In this document: positions 8,210 to 15,914 of the stretch, one piece after another | Layout: every line of letters starts with the position of its first letter | How positions within the stretch are numbered: the stretch's first letter is position 1 | Assembly (NCBI RefSeq): GCF_007859315.1 | Contig: NZ_VOHA01000037.1 | Location: 1 to 45,209, forward strand | Origin: Reyranella sp. CPCC 100927 | Lineage (GTDB): Bacteria; Pseudomonadota; Alphaproteobacteria; Reyranellales; Reyranellaceae | DNA length: 45,209 bases | Reading direction: 5' to 3' | Translations under genes and position numbers: made by a program | Notes under the pieces: model-generated | Databases searched by the model: none | Told to the model about the DNA's origin: nothing | The model's input: only the letters and a program-made list of their open reading frames with translations

Positions 8210-9109
8210 TCAGCTGATGTCGAAACGCTCGACCACCAGGTCGGCGGCGACGGCGCTCGACCCATAGACCAGGTGCAGGCACGGCACGCTGCCGGCGATC
8301 AGTGCCGCCGCCGCGACATGGCCTCTGGCATCCATGCCCGGCGCGGTCGACTGGCGTACCAACGCCAGCGCGGCGTCGCCCTTCGACCCCGTCCCGAAAT
8401 CGAGCGCATCGGGGTCATCGTCACGGCGCTCGGGCAGGATCACGGCGGCAATGGGCAGGGTGGTGCCGAACGGGGCCGCATCGAACGTATCGAGTCCCAG
8501 GTCGAGGTAGGCGATGATCGGGTTGCCCTGCCAGTCCATGTGCTCGACCACGGCGTTGCCTTCCACGAACGCGGCCAGCGCACCGCCGGCGCCTTCGTGC
8601 ACCGGCAGGCGCATGCGCGGCGTCAGGCCCAGACCGATGCCGGTCGGGCTGTCGTGGCCATCGGTGCCGGCCGGTGCGACCAGCAGGCGGTCGTCGCCGA
8701 AGAAACGGGCGCCGCGGCGGGCCAGCTGCAGTGCCAGCGTGCTCTTCCCGCACAGTGAGTCGCCAACGAACAGGATCAATCCGCGCGGTGAGGCGGCGGC
8801 GCCGGCGTGCAGGCCGATCAGGTCGCTGCGGCGGGCCAACTGCTCGGCGGCCAGCAGGCCGACCAGCTGATTGGCCGCCTCGGCCGCGTCGGGCACCTCT
8901 TGCGTGCCACCGTCCAGCACCGGATGGCGCAAGCGAAAGCCGCCATCGACGGTCTCGATGGTGATGTCGGCCAGGTCGGCGATCGCGGTGCCTTCTGCCT
9001 CGAACGGCCACAGGCCGAAGAACCGCGCCGTGAAGTCGAGCAGCGGTGCGTCGCTGGCGACGCGGATCGGCCGGTCGTCCAGCCCGTTGAAGCGGTACAT
9101 CGTGCTCAT
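8210..9109 (-). CDS. HprK-related P-loop kinase (HPr-rel-A type)
   Basis: The 299-aa product carries a P-loop GDSLCGKS at residues 116-123, followed by GARFFGDDRLLV with the paired aspartates 139-140, and His101 upstream of the P-loop. This layout matches the catalytic half of HPr kinase/phosphorylase. The first 90 residues do not resemble the HprK N-terminal domain. The PqqD-like gene follows directly. In known families such kinases pair with PqqD-like proteins, often with a nucleotidyltransferase and a small peptide, in an uncharacterised putative peptide-modification system. Only the kinase and the PqqD-like protein are present here. A start at the next ATG (9100) is possible. Confidence 0.78.
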   Translation of the reverse strand: MSTMYRFNGLDDRPIRVASDAPLLDFTARFFGLWPFEAEGTAIADLADITIETVDGGFRLRHPVLDGGTQEVPDAAEAANQLVGLLAAEQLARRSDLIGLHAGAAASPRGLILFVGDSLCGKSTLALQLARRGARFFGDDRLLVAPAGTDGHDSPTGIGLGLTPRMRLPVHEGAGGALAAFVEGNAVVEHMDWQGNPIIAYLDLGLDTFDAAPFGTTLPIAAVILPERRDDDPDALDFGTGSKGDAALALVRQSTAPGMDARGHVAAAALIAGSVPCLHLVYGSSAVAADLVVERFDIS

Positions 9110-9120
9110 GCGGCCCCCCT

Positions 9121-9289
9121 TTCATGACCTCTCCCCACCGGGGAGAGGTCGACGAGCGCGCAGCGCGCGTCGGGTGAGGGGGCATTGAAGCAAGACAAGG
9201 CGCTCAAGTTGAACGCACCCAGCTTGGGCCGCGGCCCCCTCACCCGGCGCTGACGCGCCGACCTCTCCCCGGTGGGGAGAGGTCATGAA
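9121..9289. repeat. Palindromic intergenic element with perfect 30-bp arms
   Basis: The arms 9121-9150 and 9260-9289 are exact reverse complements, and each contains a further hairpin (CCTCTCCCCaccGGGGAGAGG type). Inside them, the GGGTGAGGGGG and CCCCCTCACCC segments also pair. The element separates the kinase gene from the GntR gene and encodes nothing. It is of a kind often dispersed in alphaproteobacterial genomes and may insulate the two minus-strand units. Confidence 0.75.
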
Positions 9290-9292
9290 TCC

Positions 9293-10027
9293 TCAGGTCT
9301 CGCAGCCCAGTTCGAAGACGATCCGTTCTGCCGACCATGCCGCACGACCATAGACGATCGGTGTTCCGCCCGCATCGGCGTCGAGTTTGGTTACGTCCAG
9401 AATGGGCGCAGACCGCGGTTGGCGCAGCAGGCGGGCTTCCTCGGCGGTCGGCGGCCGCGCGCCGACCCTGGTCGAAACCCGGACGTAGTCGACGATCCCG
9501 TAGGCCGCCAGCGTGGCCGTGATCGTCGCGTGCTGGGCGCGAATGCGGTCGAAGTTCGGAAAACGGTCCGCCGGCAGGAAGGTGCTGGCGACCTCGATCG
9601 GCACGCCATCGGCAGTACCGATGCCCTTGCGGCGGATGACGGGCGCACCCCGTGGCAGCCGCAACGCGGCGGCGACGGCGGTATCCGCCGCGACGATCTC
9701 CTGCGCGATCAGGGTACCGCCCGGATCGAAACCCTGCTCGATCAGGGTCCGCGAATAGCGGGTATGACGCGACACCGGATAACGCACGACGTCGCGGTGG
9801 ACGAAGGTGCCGCGGCCCTGCTCGGCGCGCACCAGACCGCGCGCCTCCAGACTGGCGATGGCCTGTCGCACGGTGGCCCGGCTGACGCCGAACCGCGCCA
9901 TCAGCGCGGGCTCGGTCGGCAGCCGCTCGCCGACCGTGCGCTGGCCGCCGGCGATTTCATCGGCCAGGGCCTGTTCGATCTGATGCCACAGCGCGCTGCC
10001 GTCCTTGCGTTGCAGTGCCGTCGTCAT
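9293..10027 (-). CDS. GntR-family (HutC/PhnF subfamily) transcriptional regulator
   Basis: The 244-aa product has an N-terminal GntR winged helix (PTEPALMARFGVSRATVRQA, then LVRAEQGRGTFV) and a C-terminal UTRA effector domain with YSRTLIEQGFDPGG and a closing VYGRAAWSAERIVFEL. The general layout is that of PhnF, the regulator of phosphonate genes, but no phn gene is in the window and other HutC-type regulators look alike. Its ATG overlaps the stop of the methyltransferase gene (ATGA), so the two are translationally coupled. It probably represses its own two-gene unit and possibly others; the ligand is unknown. Confidence 0.82.
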   Translation of the reverse strand: MTTALQRKDGSALWHQIEQALADEIAGGQRTVGERLPTEPALMARFGVSRATVRQAIASLEARGLVRAEQGRGTFVHRDVVRYPVSRHTRYSRTLIEQGFDPGGTLIAQEIVAADTAVAAALRLPRGAPVIRRKGIGTADGVPIEVASTFLPADRFPNFDRIRAQHATITATLAAYGIVDYVRVSTRVGARPPTAEEARLLRQPRSAPILDVTKLDADAGGTPIVYGRAAWSAERIVFELGCET

Positions 10028-10716
10028 GCGCCGCCCTGCTTCTCCAGCCGGAACAGCAGTTTGTGCTCGGCGGGATAGTCGAGCGCGTCCGTCAGCCGCG
10101 GGTAGTAGCGCCGGTCCTTGTGGGCCGGCACGAAGCCGTCGAACCCGAACTTGCGGACCGACACGTCGAAGCCGGCCCGGGCGAAGGTGTCGGCGTATTC
10201 CTCCGGCGCGCGGTCCTGCACCGGCGCGTTGGTGGTATCGCCGATCAGGGTGCGCCAGGCCGGCCACAGCGGGCAGTGCGTATGGCAACCGGTGACGGCG
10301 TAGTAGACGCCGCCGTCGCGCAACACCTGGTGCATCTGCGCCGCGTGCGTGGCGAGGTCGGGCAGCAGGTAGATCACCTCGTAGCTGAAGGCGAGATCGA
10401 CCTGCCCGCGCCAGGGGCCGAGATCGGTGGCGACCTCGAAATCGAGCGGCATGCTTCCCGCCAGCGTCCTGGCGGCGGCAATCGAGTCGCGCGCGATATC
10501 GATACCGATGCCGCGACGGAACGGCTTCAACGCATGCAGCAGCCGCAGGAAGCCGCCCCGGTTGCAGCCGAAGTCGAGGATGACCCGCGTCGCCAGGTCG
10601 GTTTCCGGGATCGACTGGATGAAATGGCGCCATAGCGGGCGGTGCGATGCCTCCATGGCCGCCTCCCGGTCGGGGTCGGCGTGCCAGGTTCCGTAGGCGG
10701 GAGCGGCTTGGGTCAC
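10024..10716 (-). CDS. Class I SAM-dependent methyltransferase
   Basis: The 230-aa product has a SAM-binding motif I (VILDFGCNRGGFLRLL, about residues 45-60), an acidic motif II (GIGIDIA), and a SYEVIYLLPDLATHAAQMHQ stretch typical of Methyltransf_11/25 enzymes. It starts with GTG at 10714-10716; a start farther in, at MEASHRPLW, is possible. The C-terminal region is rich in aromatic and basic residues and gives no clear substrate clue. The coupled GntR regulator suggests a ligand-induced methylation step. The substrate cannot be predicted. Confidence 0.78.
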   Translation of the reverse strand: MTQAAPAYGTWHADPDREAAMEASHRPLWRHFIQSIPETDLATRVILDFGCNRGGFLRLLHALKPFRRGIGIDIARDSIAAARTLAGSMPLDFEVATDLGPWRGQVDLAFSYEVIYLLPDLATHAAQMHQVLRDGGVYYAVTGCHTHCPLWPAWRTLIGDTTNAPVQDRAPEEYADTFARAGFDVSVRKFGFDGFVPAHKDRRYYPRLTDALDYPAEHKLLFRLEKQGGA

Positions 10717-10768
10717 GATATCCTCGCGGTCTGGGGATTCTGCCGACCGACGTTTGTAGAGGATATCG
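10716..10768. promoter_or_regulatory. Candidate GntR operator pair upstream of the methyltransferase gene
   Basis: The half-sites CGATATCCTC (10716-10725) and GAGGATATCG (10759-10768) are exact reverse complements 33 bases apart, directly at the start of the methyltransferase-GntR unit. A further palindrome, GATGAATTCATC, lies about ten bases beyond. Autoregulation by the GntR protein through these sites is inference from position and symmetry. Confidence 0.35.
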
Positions 10769-10828
10769 ATGACGGATCGATGAATTCATCCGGACGACTG
10801 GATGACTGTGGATGCCGGCCAATCGGAA

Positions 10829-10921
10829 CCTGGGAGCGCGGGCGTCTCGCCCGCTCATGTCATGTCGGATGACTTCGTTGCTTTCGCCTTTGATGCGGGC
10901 GGGGACGCCCGCGCTCCCAGG
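10829..10921. repeat. Inverted repeat with 18-bp perfect arms
   Basis: The arms 10829-10846 (CCTGGGAGCGCGGGCGTC) and 10904-10921 are exact reverse complements. It lies in the 265-base gap 10717-10981, between the methyltransferase start and the gamma-glutamyltransferase-family stop. No gene is seen in this gap. Confidence 0.7.
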
Positions 10922-10981
10922 AGCATGATTAATGCAACGCAATTCGCTCCGGTGGCGCGTCCCAGGCCGCAACGGTCGAGA

Positions 10982-12571
10982 TCACGCCGCGATGGCGTAG
11001 GACGAGCGGCGCGGGTCGGCACCGCCCATGAGCAGCCCGTCATGGCGGACGATGGCGTTGACGCCGCCCATCAGCCGCGACCAGCGCTCGACCCGCCGCA
11101 CCGTCCAACCGCGCGCCACGAGAGCGTCGTCCCAGGCAGCCGGGCATCGCTGCTCGAGCATGACCTCGCGGCCGCTGTCGTGGCGCAGGCGCGGCCATTC
11201 GATCGCGGTCTGGATGTCGAGACCCTGCTCGACGTGTCGCCGCATCACCTGGAACAGCGACTGCGGCTGGCCATGATCGCCCGGCGTGGCGATGGCCATT
11301 TCGACGCCGGCGCTGCCCGTCATCAAGGCCGGACACAGCGTGTGGAACGGCCGATAGCCGCCGCGCAAGCCGTGCACGGGATCGTCATCCAGGCTTTCGA
11401 GCATGGCGCGGTTGTGCAGCACCAGGCCATGGTGCGGACAGACAACGCCCGAACCGAAGGACTCGAACAGCGACTGGACCCACGAGACGGCGCGGCCCTC
11501 GGCGTCGATGACGACCAGCGTCGACGTATCGCCGCCGCCGGCACGGCTCAGGGTCGGCCGGTCATCGAGCGCCAGCGTCCGCAAACGCTGCGGCGCCAGC
11601 AGATCGGCGGGCAGGTCGATGCGGCGTGGATCGGCGCAATAGGCATCGCGCATGACAAACGCGGCCGTCTTGCGCGCCAGATAGGCATTGGGGTCGATCA
11701 GCGGATCGGACCTGTCCGGTGGTGCGGCGGCCGGCTGCGCTTCGCTCAGTCCCAGCATCGCCAGCAACGCCAGTCCCTGCGAGTTGGGCGGTGCGACATG
11801 GACCTGCCGTCCGCGCCAGGCTGTCGACAGCGCCGGCGTGAACAGGGTCGCATGCGTTCCGAGATCTTCAGCGTCGAGCAGGACGCCTTGACCTTGCGCT
11901 TCGGTGAGCCAGGCGCGCGCCAACTCGCCAGTGTAGAACGCCCGCCATCCCTTTTGCGCCAGGATCCGCAAGGTTTCAGCCGCGCGCGGCTGCTTCAGAC
12001 GCTCGCCCAGCGTCCGGTTGCCGGGCGTGCCGAAAGCGACTGCCAGGGCGGGGAAGTCGTGGGCCAGCGCTGCGTATTCCGCTCCGTTGAAGAAGGCCAC
12101 GGCGGAGGCGTCGAGCGGCACGCCCTGCTCGGCCAGCGCGATCGCCGGTTCCAGCACTGCCGCCAGCGGACGCGTGCCGAACCGTTCCAGCGCCTCGCCC
12201 CACGCCGCCACCACGCCCGGCACGGAGACCGGCAGCGGCCCGCGCTGGGGTAGTGCCGTCAGCCCCTGTGCGCGCAGGGCGGCGACCGAAGAAGAACGCG
12301 CCGTGGCGCCGGAGCCGTTGATCGCCGTCACCGTGCCGTCCACGCTCGAATGCAGAGCGATGGCGTCGCCGCCCAGGCCGTTCATGAACGGGATCCCAAT
12401 GGCAAGCGTGGCGGCGGCGGCGACCGCGGCGTCCATGGCATTGCCGCCGCTGCGCAGCACGGCAGCGCCAGCCTCGGCGGCACGCGGATGGCCGGCGACG
12501 ACCATGCCGCGATCGCCCATGATGATCGGTCGGTGGGCGTTGCCGACGTCGTCGCCGATGGCCTCTGTCAT
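10982..12571 (-). CDS. Gamma-glutamyltransferase-family hydrolase
   Basis: The 529-aa product follows the gamma-glutamyltranspeptidase family: AAEAGAAVLRSGGNAMDAAVA and GLGGDAI near the N-terminus, VPGVVAAWGEALERFGTRP, APPNSQGLALL in the middle, and GGGDTSTLVVIDAEGRAVSW at about residues 345-364. There Thr349 is the likely autoprocessing and catalytic nucleophile. No signal peptide is visible, so it is probably cytoplasmic, unlike classical exported GGT. It is the last gene of a six-gene minus-strand operon and its ATG overlaps the ATPase stop (ATGA). It may cleave a gamma-glutamyl or other acyl amide taken up by the transporter. The cytoplasmic location and substrate are inferences. Confidence 0.85.
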   Translation of the reverse strand: MTEAIGDDVGNAHRPIIMGDRGMVVAGHPRAAEAGAAVLRSGGNAMDAAVAAAATLAIGIPFMNGLGGDAIALHSSVDGTVTAINGSGATARSSSVAALRAQGLTALPQRGPLPVSVPGVVAAWGEALERFGTRPLAAVLEPAIALAEQGVPLDASAVAFFNGAEYAALAHDFPALAVAFGTPGNRTLGERLKQPRAAETLRILAQKGWRAFYTGELARAWLTEAQGQGVLLDAEDLGTHATLFTPALSTAWRGRQVHVAPPNSQGLALLAMLGLSEAQPAAAPPDRSDPLIDPNAYLARKTAAFVMRDAYCADPRRIDLPADLLAPQRLRTLALDDRPTLSRAGGGDTSTLVVIDAEGRAVSWVQSLFESFGSGVVCPHHGLVLHNRAMLESLDDDPVHGLRGGYRPFHTLCPALMTGSAGVEMAIATPGDHGQPQSLFQVMRRHVEQGLDIQTAIEWPRLRHDSGREVMLEQRCPAAWDDALVARGWTVRRVERWSRLMGGVNAIVRHDGLLMGGADPRRSSYAIAA

Positions 12572-13332
12572 TCCACAAATCCCGATGCGTTCATCAACAG
12601 CCGGATACGGTCGCAGGCTTCGTGAAAGGCGGTCTGGCGCAGTGCCGTGAAGTCGCGCGGCCGCGGCAGGTCGACCTCGATGATCTCGCGGATGCGGCCC
12701 GGCCGAGGCGTCATCACCACCACGCGGTCGGCCAGCATCACCGCCTCGGTGATGCTGTGCGTGATCAGCAGCACGGTCTTGCCGGTCTCAAGCCAGATCC
12801 GCTGCAGCTCCAGGTTCATCTGCTCGCGCGTCAGCGCATCCAGTGCGCCGAACGGTTCATCCATCAGCAGCAGCGACGGATCGGTCACCAGAGCCCGGCA
12901 CAATGCCACGCGCTGCTGCATGCCGCCCGAGAGTTCGAACGGCCGGCTGCGCTCGAAGCCGCGCAGGCCGACCAGGTCGAGCAGTGCCTGGATCCGCTGC
13001 GGGTCGTTGCCGGATCGCTGGATGACCAGCGGCAACTGGACGTTCTGCTCGACGTTGCGCCACGGCAGCAGCACCGGCGTCTGGAACACGATGCCGATGC
13101 CCGGTCCCGGCTCGCTGACGCACTGGCCGCCGATCTCGATGCGCCCGCTGGTGGGCGCACTGAGGCCGCCGACCAGGCGCAGCATCGTCGACTTGCCGCA
13201 ACCCGATGCCCCGACGATGGCGACGAACTCGCCGGCGCCCACGTCGAGATCGATACGCTGCAACGCCTGGACGCTCGACGGGCCGCTGCCGAATGTCTTG
13301 GAGACGTCGCGGATCGTGATCGGTTGAGCCAT
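12568..13332 (-). CDS. NitT/TauT-family ABC transporter ATP-binding protein
   Basis: The 254-aa ATPase has Walker A GASGCGKST, a Q-loop FQTPVLLPW, signature LSGGMQQRVALCRAL, Walker B LLLMDEPFGALD and the switch His in LITHSI. The LLPW Q-loop places it with nitrate, sulfonate, taurine and hydroxymethylpyrimidine importers. The ATG at 13330-13332 is used because residues upstream in frame are unlike the family. It sits 7 bases after the binding-protein stop and overlaps the next gene by four bases. It should power the permease at 14367-15143. Confidence 0.9.
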   Translation of the reverse strand: MAQPITIRDVSKTFGSGPSSVQALQRIDLDVGAGEFVAIVGASGCGKSTMLRLVGGLSAPTSGRIEIGGQCVSEPGPGIGIVFQTPVLLPWRNVEQNVQLPLVIQRSGNDPQRIQALLDLVGLRGFERSRPFELSGGMQQRVALCRALVTDPSLLLMDEPFGALDALTREQMNLELQRIWLETGKTVLLITHSITEAVMLADRVVVMTPRPGRIREIIEVDLPRPRDFTALRQTAFHEACDRIRLLMNASGFVE

Positions 13333-13339
13333 CAGGCGC

Positions 13340-14329
13340 TCACGCCTCGACGAACTGGTTCGTGTAGAGCTTGCTGGTGTCGACCGACTTGGCAAGGCCG
13401 CCGTACTTCACCAGCAGCTCCTGCGTCCCACGCCAGTCCTCGTCGACCATCACGCCCAGCGGCTTTCCCTTCGTGGCATGCGTTTCCAGCGACGGGAACG
13501 TCAGATCGAGCTGGCGTCGCAGCACACTCTTGTTGCGTGCCTGGTGCGGCAGGCGTTTGATCAACAGGTCGACGGCCTTGTCCGGATCGGCCTTGGCTGC
13601 CTTGAACGCCTCGATCGACACGCGTACGAAAGCCTTGGCGGCGTCGTGGTTCTGTTGCAGCCAGTTGGCGTTGGCCACGATGCCGTTGTTCATCATCTCG
13701 ACGCCGAAATCGCTGAACAGGAAGTAGCTCAGCTTGGCGCCTTGCTCCTCGAGCTGGGCGATCTGGACATTGACGTTGGCCGGGATCGCATCGGCGCGTC
13801 GTCGCAGGAACACGGCGTTCTTCGCGCCGGTGGCCGGGTTCAGCACGTTGACATTGGCGGCGTTGACGCTGGAACGCTGCAGCAGCGCCGGCATCATCTG
13901 CCCGGTGCTCTCCGAAGGCGCGTAGGCGACCACCTTGCCTTCCAGCTCCTTGGGCGATTTCACCGCCGCGTCGGCATGGCTGATGACGCACATGACGTTG
14001 GAGATCACCCGGCCGATGGCCATCAAGGGGATACCCTGCTCGACGGCCCGGATGGTGCTGGTGAAATCGATGAAGCCGATGGGATCATTGCCCTGGCCCA
14101 CGATCTTGGCGACGGTGGCCGATCCCTGTCCCTCGCCGATGCTGACATCAAGCCCGGCCTTCTCGAACAGCTTGTCTTCGAGTGCCAGGAAGAATGGCGC
14201 GTGCGAGCCGTAGATCGCCCAGTCCAGCCGGAAGCTGATGGCGGTGGCGGCCCGGGCAGGTCGTACGAACGGCGTCGCCAGGGCAAGGGTGCCGGCGCCG
14301 AGAACGGCGCTGCGTCGTGAGAGCTGCAT
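13340..14329 (-). CDS. NMT1/THI5-like ABC transporter substrate-binding protein
   Basis: The 329-aa product begins with a twin-arginine-type export signal (QLSRRSAVLGAGTLALATPF, cleavage near ARA at about residue 28). The mature part starts ISFRLDWAIYGSHAPFFLAL, the hallmark of NMT1/THI5-like binding proteins, and continues with SIGEGQGSATVAKIVGQGND. Members bind pyrimidines, riboflavin precursors, sulfonates or similar small molecules. With the neighbouring hydrolases, a nitrogenous cyclic or amide compound is plausible here. The gene lies 37 bases downstream of the permease gene. Confidence 0.87.
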   Translation of the reverse strand: MQLSRRSAVLGAGTLALATPFVRPARAATAISFRLDWAIYGSHAPFFLALEDKLFEKAGLDVSIGEGQGSATVAKIVGQGNDPIGFIDFTSTIRAVEQGIPLMAIGRVISNVMCVISHADAAVKSPKELEGKVVAYAPSESTGQMMPALLQRSSVNAANVNVLNPATGAKNAVFLRRRADAIPANVNVQIAQLEEQGAKLSYFLFSDFGVEMMNNGIVANANWLQQNHDAAKAFVRVSIEAFKAAKADPDKAVDLLIKRLPHQARNKSVLRRQLDLTFPSLETHATKGKPLGVMVDEDWRGTQELLVKYGGLAKSVDTSKLYTNQFVEA

Positions 14330-14366
14330 GTGTCCTCCCTTTGTGTTGATGGCGTGCGGTACGCGG

Positions 14367-15143
14367 TCAGGCCGACGGATTCTGCAGCCGGATCGTGCTG
14401 TGCCACGGAATGACCAGGCGCTCGATCAGCTCGACGGCGTAGTACAGGACGACGCCGATGATCATCAGCGCCACCAGCACGGCAAACAGCAGGCCCGTAT
14501 CGAGGTTTGCGTTCGCCTGCAGCAGCAGGTAGCCGAGACCGGCATTGGCGCCGACCCATTCGGCGATCACGGCGCCGACCACCGAAAAGGCGACCGACAC
14601 CTTCATGCCGGCGAAGATGTTCGGCAGCGCCAGCGGCAGGCGGAAATGCCAGAAGGTCTGCAGGGTGCTGGCGCGCACGGCGCTGGCCAGCTCGATCATC
14701 TCGCGCTCCATGCTGCGCAGACCGACGATCGTCGACACCAGCACCGGGAAGAAGGCGACCAGGAACGTGACCGCGAGCTTGGGTCCCAGTCCCAACCCGA
14801 ACCAGACCACCACCAGCGGCGCCAGCGCCACCTTGGGGAAGGTCTGGCTCAGGATCAGCCACGGCATCACGGCGCGTTCCAGGGTCTTGGACGCGACCAG
14901 AACGATCGCCAGCGGAACGCCGATCAGGATCGACAGCAGAAAACCGCCCAGCGTGATGCCGGTCGTGATCCAGCTGTGGTGCAGCAGAAACCAGAAATCC
15001 TCGCGGATGCGCTCGATGACATCGCCGGGCAGCGGCAGGAGGTAGGCCGGTACGTGGAAGATCTTGACGGCCCCGTACCAGATGGCCACCAGCGCCACCA
15101 GGGTCGCGACCGGATACAGCAGGGCGAACGTCCGGCCGATCAT
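14367..15143 (-). CDS. NitT/TauT-family ABC transporter permease
   Basis: The 258-aa integral membrane protein has about six hydrophobic segments and the BPD-transporter cytoplasmic loop (MIELASAVRASTLQTFWHFR, then LPLALPNIF). Its ATG at 15141-15143 overlaps the TGA of the racemase-family gene, so the two are translationally coupled. It forms the membrane part of the importer with the adjacent ATPase and binding protein. Only one permease gene is present, consistent with a homodimeric channel in this family. Confidence 0.9.
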   Translation of the reverse strand: MIGRTFALLYPVATLVALVAIWYGAVKIFHVPAYLLPLPGDVIERIREDFWFLLHHSWITTGITLGGFLLSILIGVPLAIVLVASKTLERAVMPWLILSQTFPKVALAPLVVVWFGLGLGPKLAVTFLVAFFPVLVSTIVGLRSMEREMIELASAVRASTLQTFWHFRLPLALPNIFAGMKVSVAFSVVGAVIAEWVGANAGLGYLLLQANANLDTGLLFAVLVALMIIGVVLYYAVELIERLVIPWHSTIRLQNPSA

Positions 15144-15904
15144 CACAGCAGTCCCGTGAACGGCGTGCGGGCGCACGCCTGGTGGGCCAGCGACACCAGG
15201 TGCGTGAAGTCGAACACCGGCAGGCCAACCTCGGCCTGGATCGCCGCGGCGTAGGGCGGCAACAGGGAGCATTCGAGGAGCAGGGCGCCGACATCCGGCG
15301 CCGCCTCGACCAGGCGCCGCGCGACGCCGACGGCTTCCGCTTCGGCGGCGGCGAGATCGAGCGTGGTGCGGTCCTGCCACGCCGTGGCGGCAAACTCGGG
15401 GCAGCCGTCCATGCCGATGACGTGAATCCGGGCGGGATCGACGCCGACGGCTTGCAGATGCCGTCCCGTCAGGCTCTTGGCCTCGGCGGTGATCACGCCC
15501 ACGCGCTGCGTCGGCCGCAGCGTGGCGGCAATGAACGGGATCAGCATCAGCGACGAAGCGAACACCGGCACGGTGACGGCTTCCAGCAGGTAAGGCTGCA
15601 ACAGCGCGGCGAAGCCGCACGAGGTCGTGATGCCGCGACAGCCCTGATCCTCGAGATGGCGGGCGCCGGACAGCCAGGGCTCGATGGCGCTGCGAAATGC
15701 GTCGCTGTCGGGATCGAGCGCACCGATATCGCGCACCATGCGGCTGCCGGAAGCGCCCTTCACCACGTGGTGCATGACCGGAAACGGAAACGTCGTCGCG
15801 TTGCCGATCGCACCGGGCGGGCGCGGAAAACGCCCCTCGATCATCAGGATGCCGATCCGATGACCGTAGAGATTGTGCCCGCCCTTGAGCAAACGCGGCG
15901 CCAC
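15143..15904 (-). CDS. Aspartate/glutamate racemase superfamily protein
   Basis: The 253-aa product has the two catalytic cysteines of the superfamily: Cys96 in GITTSCGFAALLQ and Cys212 in ALLLECSLLPPYAA. The family includes Asp/Glu racemases, hydantoin racemase, maleate isomerase, arylmalonate decarboxylase and the ectoine-utilisation protein EutA. The sequence does not let me choose among these. It is encoded 10 bases after the M24-type hydrolase and coupled to the permease, so it probably acts on the imported compound or a hydrolysis product, perhaps adjusting stereochemistry. Confidence 0.82.
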   Translation of the reverse strand: MAPRLLKGGHNLYGHRIGILMIEGRFPRPPGAIGNATTFPFPVMHHVVKGASGSRMVRDIGALDPDSDAFRSAIEPWLSGARHLEDQGCRGITTSCGFAALLQPYLLEAVTVPVFASSLMLIPFIAATLRPTQRVGVITAEAKSLTGRHLQAVGVDPARIHVIGMDGCPEFAATAWQDRTTLDLAAAEAEAVGVARRLVEAAPDVGALLLECSLLPPYAAAIQAEVGLPVFDFTHLVSLAHQACARTPFTGLL

Positions 15905-15914
15905 CGTCGGCCTC

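Noticed and set aside
10802-12253. Plus-strand open frame (483 codons) opposite the GGT-family gene
   Set aside because: It starts inside an intergenic inverted repeat and runs antisense to a gene with clear family motifs.
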